A program made the translations under genes and the position numbers. A DNA stretch of 8,466 nt from positions 1 through 8,466 of the forward strand of contig JAJFHI010000141.1 of assembly GCA_021775715.1 (NCBI GenBank), given 5' to 3'. The notes below the pieces were generated by a model. The model was not told where the DNA came from and did not search any database. It saw nothing but the letters and a program-made list of their open reading frames with translations. This document shows, piece after piece, positions 1 to 6,198 of this stretch (position 1 is its first letter; each line of letters begins with the position of its first letter). Source of the stretch: Hyphomicrobiaceae bacterium (GTDB taxonomy: Bacteria > Pseudomonadota > Alphaproteobacteria > Rhizobiales > Hyphomicrobiaceae).

Positions 1-197
1 GCAACACGCTCTGGAATGTTGATCTCCGGCAACGGATGGATTTCGACACCTTCGGCCACTTCGCTACCATCATCGGTAAAGCAAATGATCCGCGTCGGCC
101 GGGTCGTGTTGCGACGGATCATCGATGCCAGGCGATTGACGAACTCAACGCCGTAGCGGTCGCCCCATTTCATACAAATGATTGTCTGCTCGCGCAT
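1..197 (-). CDS. Glycosyltransferase-like protein, N-terminal part (runs off window)
   Basis: The visible 65 codons begin MREQTIICMKWGDRYG and continue with FVNRLASMIRRNT, RIICFTDDGSEV and GVEIHPLPEI. I recognise this pattern (KWG..YG..FVN.L...IRRN....R..CFTDD.......V...PLP) as the start of a family of putative glycosyltransferases found in alphaproteobacteria, probably cytoplasmic and acting on surface polysaccharide or glycolipid. The TDD could be the start of a nucleotide-sugar-binding region, but the catalytic part lies outside the window. The ATG at 197 was chosen because an in-frame TGA lies just upstream and a GGGGTGA stretch precedes it; the internal Met9 is an alternative. The gene is divergent from the hydratase at 389. 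The family name comes from memory of similar proteins, so the exact sugar or acceptor cannot be given. Confidence 0.7.
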   Translation of the reverse strand, partial: MREQTIICMKWGDRYGVEFVNRLASMIRRNTTRPTRIICFTDDGSEVAEGVEIHPLPEINIPERV

Positions 198-228
198 CTG
201 TTTCGATCACCCCATGAATAGCGACGGC

Positions 229-258
229 ATGTTTGCGGTCTTGGCCGTCCCCTGTCAA
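229..258 (-). promoter_or_regulatory. Possible promoter for the glycosyltransferase-like gene
   Basis: Read on the minus strand there is a perfect -35 hexamer TTGACA (253-258), then 18 nt, then a weak -10 candidate AAACAT (229-234), about 30 nt upstream of the ATG at 197. The -35 match is exact but the -10 is poor, so this is tentative. The rest of the 198-388 intergenic stretch shows no further structure I can support. Confidence 0.25.
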
Positions 259-388
259 ACCATCTGGTTCGCAAGCCGGAAATTGGAACTTTTTAGGGAC
301 CGCGACGACACGGGATGCTTGTTGTCCTCGCCAAAATCTGGGATCTTTGTTGCCCCGACATGAAAAGACGCTGAGCGAGACTGCCAAC

Positions 389-1252
389 ATGACGAACCCC
401 ACTTCGATGCCTCAAACGACAATAGATGCGATCGCAGACGAACTGCTTGGCGCATTGGAGCATCACCAGAGCTTGCCGCTAATCACTGATCGGCACGCCG
501 CTCTTGACCTTGCCGCTGCTTATCAAGTAACGGATGCCGTCCGCGCCCGACGCGCCCTACGCGGTGAAACGTCGATTGGCCGCAAAATCGGTTTTACCAA
601 TCGGACCATCTGGGATGAATATAAGGTCTATGCCCCCATCTGGGGCGATATGTACGACACCACCGTGACAAGCCTGCTGGCAGCCGACGGGCTATGTGAT
701 CTGGGGAAGTTTGTCGAGCCTCGCATTGAACCAGAAATTGTTTTCGAACTCGCCGCGACGCCGCGCGCCGACATGGACGACGCCGAATTCATTTCGTGCG
801 TCAGCCGGGTCGCGCACGGATTTGAGATCGTCCAGTCGCTATTTCCGGATTGGAAGTTCAAAGCCGCTGACACGGTCGCAGCTTTCGGCCTGCATGGTCG
901 CCTGTTTCTAGGGTCATGGGCTGACGTAACGGCCGACAACACAGCGCTGTGGTTGGAAGATCTTACAAACTTCGAAGTTGACCTGGAATGCAACAGTCAA
1001 ATCGTGGATACCGGGCACGCCGAAAACGTGCTCGACGGACCGCTCCAGGCCATGCGCCACCTATGCGAGGTTCTCGAAGCCGACCCCAACAACCCGCAAC
1101 TACGACCAGGTGAAATCATAACAACTGGCACGCTGACCCGCGCTTTCGTTGTCGAGCCCGGGCAGACATGGCAAACAAAAATCAGAGGCGCGGCGCTGGA
1201 CGGAATTGCGATTCACTTCTCGGAAGGAAAAACCCCAGCACCACGGACGTGA
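389..1252 (+). CDS. 2-keto-4-pentenoate hydratase / FAA-hydrolase-fold protein (MhpD-like)
   Basis: This is a 287-residue enzyme of the fumarylacetoacetate hydrolase fold, closest in appearance to MhpD-type 2-keto-4-pentenoate hydratases. Those add water to 2-hydroxy-alkadienoates in meta-cleavage of aromatic compounds, using a divalent metal. Visible signatures are SIGRKIGFTN (62-71), the metal-ligand region EPRIEPEIVFEL (100-111) with Glu104 and Glu106, a third likely ligand Glu136 in GFEIVQS, and GEIITTGTLT (241-250). The length is slightly above the usual ~260. The frame stays open upstream to a TTG at 233, but that N-terminus is not family-like and would overlap the promoter of the divergent gene, so I take the ATG at 389; the ATG at 407 is possible. 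No other meta-cleavage genes are adjacent, so the substrate is uncertain. It converges on the outer-membrane protein gene with a 38-bp gap. Confidence 0.88.
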   Translation: MTNPTSMPQTTIDAIADELLGALEHHQSLPLITDRHAALDLAAAYQVTDAVRARRALRGETSIGRKIGFTNRTIWDEYKVYAPIWGDMYDTTVTSLLAADGLCDLGKFVEPRIEPEIVFELAATPRADMDDAEFISCVSRVAHGFEIVQSLFPDWKFKAADTVAAFGLHGRLFLGSWADVTADNTALWLEDLTNFEVDLECNSQIVDTGHAENVLDGPLQAMRHLCEVLEADPNNPQLRPGEIITTGTLTRAFVVEPGQTWQTKIRGAALDGIAIHFSEGKTPAPRT

Positions 1253-1290
1253 TGCTAGGGCTTCTCGCCGGGCCGCTTAAGAAGAGTGCC

Positions 1291-2055
1291 TTAATACAAG
1301 CTAATCCGCAGACCACCGTTGATGCTAAAGTCGTCGATGTCGTCTTGGAAGTTGCCCGTCAGAGTTCCGTCTGGCGCAAATCTGTCGGCATCAACGTCAA
1401 TAATGCTGGTGTAACGACCGTCGAGCGTCAGTGAAACACGGTCGGAAATTTTGTACGCCGCACCGGCGATCAACTGAAACGCAAAGCTCTCGTCGTCGTC
1501 ATTCAAGTTAAATCCCGGACCATAACTCAAATCAAGTTCGGTAAACGCGACACCGATACCACCACCGAAGTACGGCGTAAAATTGCTTTGTGTATTAATA
1601 TCGAACAGCAGGTTCGCAAACACTTTGGTCGATGAAACACTACCTGCCGGGTTTGCCTCGTTGCCAGGTCCGGTGCCGGTAAAGTTGATTGTATCGGCAT
1701 CGGCCTCGCTGTAGCTGACTTCAATCTCGGTGCGTGGCGTCAGTCCGCCAATCCGCGCGCTGTGCCAAACGCCACCAATCGCACCACCAACATTGTAGCC
1801 GGTATCGAAGTCTGCGTTGACGCTCTCAGTTGCGCCGCCAAGCAGACCATCGAAATCACTTTCATCGGTGAAGTTCACACCGCCAAAAATGGTTCCATAA
1901 ATTCCGTAAGGTCGGCCAACAGACGGCGGTAAGTCATCCTTTAACCCGAACTCGTTGCCACCAAGATCTGCGGCCTGCACCGAGGCGGTGACAGCAAGCA
2001 ATGCAATCAGACCGGCACCAACGCCAAGCCCCTTTGTCATCGGATTGATCATCAT
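1291..2055 (-). CDS. Outer-membrane beta-barrel protein (Omp25/opacity-like)
   Basis: This 254-residue exported protein has a clear signal peptide: MMINPMTKG, a hydrophobic core (GVGAGLIALLAVTASV), and cleavage near VQA|AD around residue 28. The mature part alternates polar and apolar residues in short strands rich in Gly and aromatics (YGIYGTIFGGVNF, FTPYFGGGIGVAF, AFQLIAGAAYKIS, VSLTLDGRYT). It ends GGLRISLY, an aromatic C-terminal residue like the Bam-recognised last strand. Acidic loops (DDDDES-like stretches, DVDADRF) resemble extracellular loops. This architecture fits the 8-stranded OmpA/Omp25-type porin-like barrels that anchor or stabilise alphaproteobacterial envelopes. An AGAAGGG ribosome-binding site lies about ten bases before the start; Met2 or Met6 could also initiate. 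It appears to be a single-gene unit. The fold call is firm; the specific role is unknown. Confidence 0.85.
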   Translation of the reverse strand: MMINPMTKGLGVGAGLIALLAVTASVQAADLGGNEFGLKDDLPPSVGRPYGIYGTIFGGVNFTDESDFDGLLGGATESVNADFDTGYNVGGAIGGVWHSARIGGLTPRTEIEVSYSEADADTINFTGTGPGNEANPAGSVSSTKVFANLLFDINTQSNFTPYFGGGIGVAFTELDLSYGPGFNLNDDDESFAFQLIAGAAYKISDRVSLTLDGRYTSIIDVDADRFAPDGTLTGNFQDDIDDFSINGGLRISLY

Positions 2056-2392
2056 CTTATTTTTTCCCTTCTTGTGTTTCCGGTGTGCCCGCGGCCATGT
2101 GCGGATACGCCGTCAGTGGCGGCACGTTGGGTGATTTTACCGATCACGGTCCAATCACATGCCCGACTTTCGCCATCACAAGAGGGTTATTTTTTGTTGT
2201 TCTTTAAGGGGGTTAAAGAGATAAGTGAAGACCGCCGAGCACCCACAGGTGGCCAGATACATGGCATTAACCACGGCGGCAACTACCGCCTTACGCAAAT
2301 GTGATTTGAACGGAATAGAGACATGGCAAAAGTATGCGGCAATGCGTCCGAGAATTCCTCGACGTCAACGGCCACCATTGAAGTTTGAGTTC
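2056..2392. other. Intergenic region between the OMP and methyltransferase genes
   Basis: This 337-bp stretch lies between two divergent genes and must contain both promoters, but I see no convincing -35/-10 pair. It is T-rich around 2186-2210. The reading frame of the downstream methyltransferase stays open back to a GTG at 2225 (preceded by AAGGGGG) and an ATG at 2261 (preceded by AGGTGG). The added residues do not resemble the family, and their third codon positions are less GC-rich than in the gene body. Confidence 0.4.
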
Positions 2393-3055
2393 ATGCACAC
2401 AACCGAGTTGCCACCGGCACCATCTGCCGAACCCAGTGTTCGCCAAATCACGAAACAAATCATCAAGCCTGTCGGGCGCAACGTCCGCGACGCTTTGTTG
2501 TTTTGTGGGCTATGGCCAAAGCTCAAAGACACTGACCGGATTTTGCTAGACCAGAAGATTTTTCCTTACTTTCTGCAACGCAACGACTTCCAGAACATTC
2601 TTTTTGTCGGCTGTCATTGGTACACGTGGCAATACAATAAGGTCTTCGCCAACAAAAACTATTCAACGCTTGAGATCGAACGACAACGCGCGCGGTACGG
2701 TGCAAAACATCACGTCATTGGGTCGGTCGAAGATGTCGCCGATCACTACCTGCCAGGCTCACTTGATCTCGTATTGTTTCTCGGTGTCATCGGCTGGGGC
2801 CTGGAAGACCGCGATGTCGCAAACCGCGCAATCCACGGGTTCCATCGCGTCTTGCGCCCGGGTGGCGCGCTGATTGTCGGCTGGGACGATGTGCCGGAGC
2901 ACAAACCCTTCGCACTCAGTGAATTAGATGGCCTCGACAAGTTCTCGTCTTGGACGTTCCCGCCATTAGGAAGTGACGAACACGTCTGTGACCACGACCT
3001 CCGCCACACGTTTAACTTCTACTTGGCAGATAAAACGTCCCCTGCTGACGCCTGA
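2393..3055 (+). CDS. Small class I SAM-dependent methyltransferase
   Basis: A predicted cytosolic methyltransferase of the Rossmann-like class I fold. From the chosen start it is 220 residues. A diverged SAM-binding motif I is at 69-79 (ILFVGCHWYTW), followed by the strand STLEIE (91-96) where the acidic residue would hold the SAM ribose. The post-II strand and loop SLDLVLFLGVIGWGLED is at 123-139, and VLRPGGALIVGWDDVPE, typical of the Methyltransf_11 group, at 153-169. The C-terminus carries FPPLGSDEH and RHTFNFY. Motif I has Cys-His in place of the usual Gly-x-Gly, which is normal for this subfamily as I remember it. The frame is open upstream to a GTG at 2225 (276 residues), so the start is uncertain; I prefer ATG 2393 because similarity-like sequence starts around KPVGRNVRDALL. 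The substrate is unknown. Convergence on an FkbM methyltransferase only 20 bp away suggests glycan or lipid modification. Confidence 0.75.
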   Translation: MHTTELPPAPSAEPSVRQITKQIIKPVGRNVRDALLFCGLWPKLKDTDRILLDQKIFPYFLQRNDFQNILFVGCHWYTWQYNKVFANKNYSTLEIERQRARYGAKHHVIGSVEDVADHYLPGSLDLVLFLGVIGWGLEDRDVANRAIHGFHRVLRPGGALIVGWDDVPEHKPFALSELDGLDKFSSWTFPPLGSDEHVCDHDLRHTFNFYLADKTSPADA

Positions 3056-3075
3056 CCAGTTTATCGATCCGCAGA

Positions 3076-3933
3076 TTAGACCGGCTGGCTTGGCTGATAG
3101 CTGAGCATGGTGTTGTTGTTCGTCGTCGCCGTAATTTGATAACCGCGGCTAAGGCAATCTTCGATGCAATCGATTTTCCATTCGCCGCGCGACACATGCT
3201 CGATGACAATGAGACGTGGCCAACGAGACGCTGGCGCATCGGCGAAGTAAGGCAGCAATACGCGGTCCTCGTGTCCCTCGACGTCAATCTTCACAACATC
3301 AATCTTTTCGACGCTTAGATCGTCCAGCACGTCAGAAAGGCGGGCGCAGCGAACACGCAATCCGGTGCCGCCCCCAACAAGCGCACGGCTACCTTCGTCT
3401 CCAACATCAGAAAGAACCGCCTCACCTGCTCGATCACTTACCGCAACTTCTACGTCGAGAAGTTCGACGTCGCCTGCAATCAAGTCAGCTTCGCGCGCCG
3501 CAGCAATATTCAATTTCATCCGCTCAATAAGTGTTGGGCTTGGCTCAAGCGCGACGATGCGTGAATGTGCAGCAGCGTTCATGGCGGTATGCAGGACATA
3601 GTATCCAGCATTTGCACCAACATCGACAAAGACGCTGCCTGGAGTTGCCATCTCTTGCGTGATCAGAGAAAGCTCGACGGGATCGATACGGTCCGGGCGC
3701 ATAAGCGCTTTTCGTTCCGTGAGATTATGCCGGTGATGTATCCGGACGCGCGCACCCCAGACTGGAATGTCAATTGGTCCCGGGTGCAACAACGCAACCA
3801 AGCGATAAAGCGTCTTGCGCGCTTTACCTCGCCCCAGAATGCTGTTGCGAGACATCAGGATCAATGCGCGAACGGCAATGCCGGGTGCATATGCGCCTAA
3901 TTCTGACGGAATACTTTTATCACTAATGCTCAA
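3076..3933 (-). CDS. FkbM family methyltransferase
   Basis: A 285-residue SAM-dependent O-methyltransferase of the FkbM family, which methylates hydroxyls of polyketides, glycans or glycolipids. Motif I is VFVDVGANAGYY (101-112) and motif II is ALEPSP (128-133) with Glu130 expected to bind the SAM ribose. The family hallmark VVKIDVEGHE is at 213-222, with LIVIEH at 241-246. The region before residue 70 contains a basic, non-catalytic N-terminal part. The start is a TTG at 3933, preceded by a good AGGCGG ribosome-binding site four bases away; the ATG at 3855 (Met27) is an alternative, also upstream of the domain. The gene converges on another methyltransferase at 3055, and a glycosyltransferase-like gene lies 3 kb away, so a role in envelope glycan methylation is a reasonable guess, not a demonstrated one. 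Confidence 0.9.
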   Translation of the reverse strand: MSISDKSIPSELGAYAPGIAVRALILMSRNSILGRGKARKTLYRLVALLHPGPIDIPVWGARVRIHHRHNLTERKALMRPDRIDPVELSLITQEMATPGSVFVDVGANAGYYVLHTAMNAAAHSRIVALEPSPTLIERMKLNIAAAREADLIAGDVELLDVEVAVSDRAGEAVLSDVGDEGSRALVGGGTGLRVRCARLSDVLDDLSVEKIDVVKIDVEGHEDRVLLPYFADAPASRWPRLIVIEHVSRGEWKIDCIEDCLSRGYQITATTNNNTMLSYQPSQPV

Positions 3934-4100
3934 TGTACCGCCTAGCTAACGGGACCTTTCGCCTTAAAAAAACATACGAAAACAGACCATGCCCTGCGCG
4001 TACTCTATTTGCCATGTTAATTGCCCAAAAGGTAATGCGACACTTGTTTAATGGATAGCTCGAAATCAACACGTGCTAGAAGTACATAGCGTAAACTACG

Positions 4101-4133
4101 AAAATGGCCACCGACGAACTCGCGCCAGTGGCC
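4101..4133 (-). terminator. Possible terminator hairpin after the lysine-rich gene
   Basis: Perfect 6-bp arms GGCCAC (4106-4111) and GTGGCC (4128-4133) lie 45-70 bp downstream of the stop codon of the minus-strand gene and are followed on that strand by ATTTTCG. The 16-nt loop and short T tract make it a weak intrinsic terminator. The remaining 3934-4177 intergenic sequence holds nothing else I can support. Confidence 0.4.
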
Positions 4134-4177
4134 GTTGCGTTTTGGCATTAATGGCAAGCCCTTTGTCTCGTTGCAAG

Positions 4178-4654
4178 TTAGATTGGCGAGGCAAATTCCA
4201 ACGCTTCGCGGGCAACCTTGCAGGCTTTTGAGTTACGGCCGAACTTCGCGCACTTTTTCTCGACCTGATCCTGAAGTTTGTTCAAACCCTTGCGGACCTT
4301 GTTCGCGGTCTTGACGACCTTTCGGCAATTGCGCTTGCAAACCTTCTTGAACGCCTTGCCAGCTTTTTTTTGAGCCTTCGAAATTCCCTTGCTCGCCTTG
4401 GCTGTTCCTTTGCGGACCCCGCGAGCTCCTTTAGAAATCGCCTTACCGACTTTGCCCTTCTTGGCCATCTTCTTTTCGAGTTTTTTCGCACCCTTACCGA
4501 TTAATTTCAGACCCTTCTTCGCTTTCTTGGCGACACCAGCTTCGGCGGTTGACGGTGCAGCAACCGACTGGACGGCGATGGTGGTGGTTGCCAAACCGGC
4601 GGCAACAAAAACCGCGACCGCGAAATTTTTAATTGATGGAATTGATAAAGACAT
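4178..4654 (-). CDS. Secreted, extremely lysine-rich small protein with four cysteines
   Basis: This 158-residue protein has a Sec signal peptide: MSLSIPSIKN, a hydrophobic core FAVAVFVAAGLATTTIAV, and probable cleavage at AEA|GVAKK after residue 39. The mature part of about 119 residues carries about 42 Lys/Arg and only 5 Asp/Glu, mostly as KK/GK/AK repeats reminiscent of histone H1 tails, so its pI must be very high. Four cysteines, in CKRNC (106-110) and at 135 and 145 (CAKFGRNSKAC), may form two disulfides in the periplasm or outside. The start at 4654 is preferred over the in-frame ATG at 4708 because a CAGGGTAG ribosome-binding site lies five bases before it and the signal peptide then begins normally. 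I do not recognise a named family. Possible roles, all inferred, are binding DNA, LPS or polyanions outside the cytoplasm, or acting as a cationic antimicrobial. It stands alone. Confidence 0.75.
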   Translation of the reverse strand: MSLSIPSIKNFAVAVFVAAGLATTTIAVQSVAAPSTAEAGVAKKAKKGLKLIGKGAKKLEKKMAKKGKVGKAISKGARGVRKGTAKASKGISKAQKKAGKAFKKVCKRNCRKVVKTANKVRKGLNKLQDQVEKKCAKFGRNSKACKVAREALEFASPI

Positions 4655-4688
4655 TTTTTCTACCCTGAATGATTTGTGGCCAACAAGC

Positions 4689-4728
4689 GGCGGCTTTGTG
4701 TTCAACACGGCCTAAAAGCCATGCCGCC
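4689..4728 (-). promoter_or_regulatory. Inverted repeat upstream of the lysine-rich gene
   Basis: Arms GGCGGC (4689-4694) and GCCGCC (4723-4728) enclose a second palindrome GTGTTCAACAC, all 35-75 nt before the ATG at 4654. It could be a 5' leader hairpin or a protein-binding dyad; the sequence does not decide. No clear promoter is visible in the rest of 4655-4916. Confidence 0.25.
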
Positions 4729-4916
4729 ACTTAAGTGAAACTGAACGCGGTATTCAGAAACCGTTCATGATCGACATGTCCAGCGAGGATGGAATGGAAA
4801 AAGATAATTAATTCAATATATTACGACCTTAACCAACCTAGAACAAAACAATCAGTTTGGATAAGCCCCGCAATCTCTGGTCAGGTTTCGTGGCGTTGGC
4901 CAGCCAGCCCAGCGAT

Positions 4917-5237
4917 CTATCCGTCTGAATTTTTCCGGGCATTGACGACCACGAGACATTCACGCGCACGTTCGCGAGATTTGAACTCAACCGATGTTTC
5001 ATCGTTGGTTGCGGTGTCTTGCTCTGCTTTGGCTATCATGCGTTCGAAGGAATATTTGAACCGGTCGTCAAACTTTCGAGCCAAGGAGAAAATCTGTATC
5101 GGCATCGCAACGGCTTGCTCACTCAGCTTAAAAGCCTCGTCGAGCATCGCCCTCATTTCTGGCGATAAGCCATCGCCGGCAACGTTACCGTATTCATCGT
5201 CCGTACTAAATTTGAAAATGGGTACGTCCCGTGGCAA
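4917..5237 (-). CDS. Hypothetical protein, short and helix-rich
   Basis: I do not recognise this protein. From a TTG at 5237 it is 106 residues: a short N-terminal part (PRDVPIFKFSTDDEYGN), then amphipathic, charged helix-like sequence (SPEMRAMLDEAFKLSEQAV, FSLARKFDDRFKYSFERMI, KAEQ) and a polar tail ending RKNSDG. No signal peptide or membrane segment is visible. The opposite strand is also open here but gives a Ser-rich, protein-unlike product, and codon choice favours the minus strand. The frame continues upstream to a TTG at 5309, which would leave only 3 bp to the divergent GFA gene. I prefer 5237, where AGGCAGAGG precedes the TTG, but the evidence is thin; the ATG at 5156 is also possible. 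The general look resembles phasin-like helical proteins, which is only an impression. Confidence 0.5.
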   Translation of the reverse strand: MPRDVPIFKFSTDDEYGNVAGDGLSPEMRAMLDEAFKLSEQAVAMPIQIFSLARKFDDRFKYSFERMIAKAEQDTATNDETSVEFKSRERARECLVVVNARKNSDG

Positions 5238-5312
5238 CCTCTGCCTACGAACAAACCCAACAGGGGGATGTTGGTTTAATGAGTAATCAACGACCAGACG
5301 GAGAGCCAAAAG

Positions 5313-5729
5313 ATGCCAAAAATCGCAGGCGGTTGCCTATGTGGCAAGGTCCGCTACTCAACCGATGCCGAGCCCGCACTAAGCGCCGTGTGCCACTGTA
5401 AGCATTGTCAAAAACAAACTGGCACATCCTATTCAACACTTGTTGCCGTGCCGAAGGGCAGCCTAATTATCGAGGGAGAGAGTCTCGCTACCTTCAACGA
5501 CGTGGGCGAAAGTGGTTTGCCCGTCCTCCGACATTTCTGCAAGAATTGCGGATCGCCGATCTCAACTGATGTCAAAGCGATGCCCGACCTAGATTTCATT
5601 AAGGCCGGTACACTTGATGATTCAAGTTGGTTTGAGCCGCAGATTCAAATCTGGTGCGACCACACTCAGCCAGGGGTCAAAATCGAGGGCGATGGGCCGA
5701 AATTTGAGAAAAATCCGCCAGCCGGCTGA
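5313..5729 (+). CDS. GFA domain (CENP-V/Gfa-type) zinc protein
   Basis: A 138-residue cytoplasmic protein spanning a single GFA domain, the fold of glutathione-dependent formaldehyde-activating enzyme (S-(hydroxymethyl)glutathione synthase) and of CENP-V. The zinc ligands are all present: Cys8 and Cys10 in GGCLCGKVRY, Cys27, Cys29 and Cys32 in CHCKHCQ, and Cys76 and Cys79 in FCKNCGSP. WFEPQIQIWCDHTQPGVKI (106-124) is the typical C-terminal strand region. Most bacterial GFA proteins are not proven formaldehyde-activating enzymes, so only the domain should be transferred. A GGAGAG ribosome-binding site lies seven bases before the ATG. The gene is divergent from the hypothetical gene on its left and is followed by a hairpin at 5743-5771. 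Confidence 0.92.
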   Translation: MPKIAGGCLCGKVRYSTDAEPALSAVCHCKHCQKQTGTSYSTLVAVPKGSLIIEGESLATFNDVGESGLPVLRHFCKNCGSPISTDVKAMPDLDFIKAGTLDDSSWFEPQIQIWCDHTQPGVKIEGDGPKFEKNPPAG

Positions 5730-5742
5730 AATATTTAATTGG

Positions 5743-5771
5743 GTGGGCACCGAGTGTTTCCACACGCCCAC
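5743..5771 (+). terminator. Possible terminator hairpin after the GFA gene
   Basis: GTGGGC (5743-5748) pairs with GCCCAC (5766-5771), and an inner GTGT/ACAC pair extends the stem with a bulge. It starts 14 bp after the GFA stop codon. No continuous T tract follows directly (a TTTT comes 14 nt later), so Rho-independent termination is uncertain. Confidence 0.35.
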
Positions 5772-5820
5772 GGTCAAAAATCCCCTTTTCTCAACATGAT
5801 CCTTGAAGATCGGAAAGAGG

Positions 5821-5904
5821 ACTGAAAACGGACGCAGGCTACTTTTCTGGGGTGACGATAGTCTTGAACAGGCACTGAGTTGGTGTTGTCTGCGCGACAC
5901 GTGA
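5821..5904 (+). pseudogene. 3' remnant of a duplicated isomerase gene
   Basis: Positions 5841-5890 match 6738-6787 of the intact isomerase gene at 48 of 50 bases. A further 12 bases upstream (5821-5832) match 6724-6735 at 11 of 12, after a net 6-nt insertion. The remnant stays in the isomerase frame: it reads LFWGDDSLEQALSWC against LFWGDDRLEQALSWC, then diverges and stops at TGA 5902-5904. No start codon or N-terminal 175 residues accompany it, and an in-frame stop lies at 5797. It is therefore a decayed copy of the C-terminal end, left by duplication, and should not encode a functional protein. Confidence 0.85.
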
Positions 5905-5939
5905 CAACCTGCTGCCCCCTTTCACACGACACAAACGAC

Positions 5940-5979
5940 AAAAAAACCGCCCGCGGTGTAAGCCACGGGCGGTTTTTTT
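5940..5979 (-). terminator. Strong bidirectional terminator, displaced copy of the rrn terminator
   Basis: A GC-rich hairpin with stem CCGCCCG/CGGGCGG, flanked by A7 on the left and T7 on the right, gives a classic intrinsic terminator in both directions. It is nearly the same sequence as the rrn terminator at 8009-8045: the loops GGTGTAAGCC and GGCGTGAGCC differ at two positions. Here no rRNA gene remains to be terminated except a 5S fragment; it could still terminate readthrough from the left. Confidence 0.9.
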
Positions 5980-6031
5980 GTAATCACATGAAGAGGATCA
6001 ATGACTTTGCTATTTCTGCGCTACCGATTCA

Positions 6032-6056
6032 CGTTCCGCACTCAGGGTGCGAAACG
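6032..6056. repeat. Inverted repeat within the displaced rrn trailer
   Basis: CGTTCCGCAC (6032-6041) and GTGCGAAACG (6047-6056) form 10-bp arms with one mismatch around TCAGG. The corresponding place in the intact rrn trailer (8074-8090) has a smaller hairpin TTCGTTG-AAA-CAACGAA. Both share the CGTT/AACG base but differ above it. Confidence 0.5.
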
Positions 6057-6076
6057 ATGGGAGCGACCGAACGATA

Positions 6077-6128
6077 ACTTTCCACAGCTCTGTAGACCTG
6101 GCAGCGACCTACTCTCCCGCGACTTAAG
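6077..6128 (-). pseudogene. Truncated 5S rRNA: 3' end plus processing-stem arm only
   Basis: Positions 6096-6128 repeat the last ~33 nt of the intact 5S gene (8111-8143) with one mismatch, and 6077-6094 repeat the adjoining processing-stem arm at 8091-8108 with two mismatches. Homology stops abruptly after CTTAAG at 6128. About 80 nt of the 5S, including the whole 5' strand, are missing, so it cannot fold as 5S rRNA. No 23S sequence follows. Confidence 0.88.
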
Positions 6129-6159
6129 TTGACAGCCACACAAGATCGCAAGTTATCTT
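6129..6159 (+). promoter_or_regulatory. Likely promoter of the isomerase gene
   Basis: A perfect -35 hexamer TTGACA is at 6129-6134 and a -10 candidate TATCTT at 6154-6159, with 19 nt between (TTATCT one base earlier gives 18). It lies about 40 nt before the GTG start. The -35 box begins at the base after the 5S remnant ends. Confidence 0.45.
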
Positions 6160-6198
6160 TGATTTACTATCGTCATTCACCGCGGAGGATCTGTTGAC

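Noticed and set aside
628..993. 121-residue minus-strand frame
   Set aside because: Entirely inside the hydratase gene, and the hydratase motifs are unmistakable.
1168..1434. 88-residue plus-strand frame bridging the hydratase and OMP genes
   Set aside because: It overlaps the ends of two solid genes in other frames and has no good ribosome-binding site.
3565..3900. 111-residue plus-strand frame
   Set aside because: Antisense to the FkbM methyltransferase; no protein-like features.
4389..4715. 108-residue plus-strand frame with hydrophobic stretches
   Set aside because: It is the antisense of the lysine-rich gene; Lys codons read in reverse give Phe/Leu, which explains the apparent membrane segments.
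4742..4766. Imperfect dyad GAACGCGGT / ACCGTTC
   Set aside because: Pairing needs a two-base bulge and has no link to a gene start or end.
4789..5286. 165-residue open frame on the plus strand
   Set aside because: Ser-rich product with no domain-like pattern, lying opposite a frame with better codon use and protein-like composition; taken as a shadow of the minus-strand hypothetical gene.
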